From NCBI RefSeq assembly GCF_963855985.1, contig NC_087109.1, forward strand, positions 5,538,001-5,602,000: a stretch of DNA of 64,000 bases, written 5' to 3'. The notes beneath the pieces are model-generated. The model did not search any database. It was not told where the DNA came from and worked only from the letters and a program-made list of their open reading frames with translations. The stretch is from Ostrinia nubilalis. Its lineage: Eukaryota > Arthropoda > Insecta > Lepidoptera > Crambidae. Positions 63,911 through 64,000 of the stretch are shown here, piece after piece (the stretch's first letter is position 1; every line of letters begins with the position of its first letter). A program made the translations under genes and the position numbers.

Positions 63911-64000
63911 TTTTATACCTGACATTTATGCTTTTTTATGTTTGCGAGGCTAGCACAGGGCGACTGGAAACATAGAGTTAATAAATCGTTTAATACGTTA
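63911..64000. other. Ancestral upstream flank of PSMB5
   Basis: This single-copy-looking sequence starts TTTTATACCTGACATTTATG, directly after the third TTTGACAG. If the LINEs are later insertions, it was once next to 52497 and belonged to the PSMB5 promoter region. No promoter motif was identified. Confidence 0.5.

Noticed and set aside
1..64000. CRISPR arrays, bacterial operons, viral genomes
   Set aside because: No direct-repeat/spacer pattern and no bacterial or free viral gene blocks; the retroelement and LINE content explain the virus-like proteins.

Overview
The window is eukaryotic and reads as a lepidopteran (moth or butterfly) nuclear genome. Genes are split by AT-rich introns with GT..AG borders. 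The repeat content is typical of Lepidoptera: small Helitrons ending in a GC hairpin plus CTAG, tRNA-derived SINEs, RTE-type LINE tails ending in (ATG)n, many palindromic MITEs, and full-length Jockey- and I-clade LINEs. No bacterial, organellar or CRISPR features are seen. Species was not determined.

Left part (1-7438): a minus-strand Ty3/gypsy-type LTR retrotransposon running off the left edge. Visible are one 425-bp LTR, a primer-binding site, a leader, gag split by about 3.4 kb of nested insertions (SINE, two Helitrons, a tandem duplication), a canonical -1 frameshift heptamer at the gag/pol overlap, an in-frame minisatellite, the aspartic protease, and an unassigned domain before the expected (off-window) reverse transcriptase. 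From 7439 to 22005 there is no convincing host gene: a GCTT microsatellite, a 1.4-kb foldback element with about 0.6-kb arms, MITEs, a Helitron and RTE fragments.

Centre (22006-34178): a three-exon complex I subunit gene (NDUFB9, +); a single-exon 945-aa gene (+) in which an integrase-like domain is joined to a long array resembling the RNA polymerase II C-terminal-domain heptads; and a five-exon Derlin-1 gene (-).

Right part (35843-64000): a six-exon mitochondrial crotonase-family gene (+) whose introns 3 and 4 each hold an antisense Jockey-type LINE flanked by target-site duplications, and a six-exon proteasome beta-5 gene (PSMB5, -) converging on it. Only 70 bp upstream of the PSMB5 start codon begin two head-to-tail I-clade LINE copies (about 5.7 kb each). 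They are bounded and separated by three copies of the same octamer TTTGACAG, so about 11.4 kb of LINE sits between the coding region and the ancestral upstream flank.

The host genes are unrelated housekeeping genes (respiration, ER-associated degradation, mitochondrial acyl-CoA chemistry, proteasome) and do not form an operon-like unit. Derlin-1 and the crotonase gene are divergent; the crotonase gene and PSMB5 are convergent. The most unusual items are the integrase/CTD-mimic gene at 25461-28298, the tandem LINE pair abutting PSMB5, and the unassigned pol domain of the LTR element.
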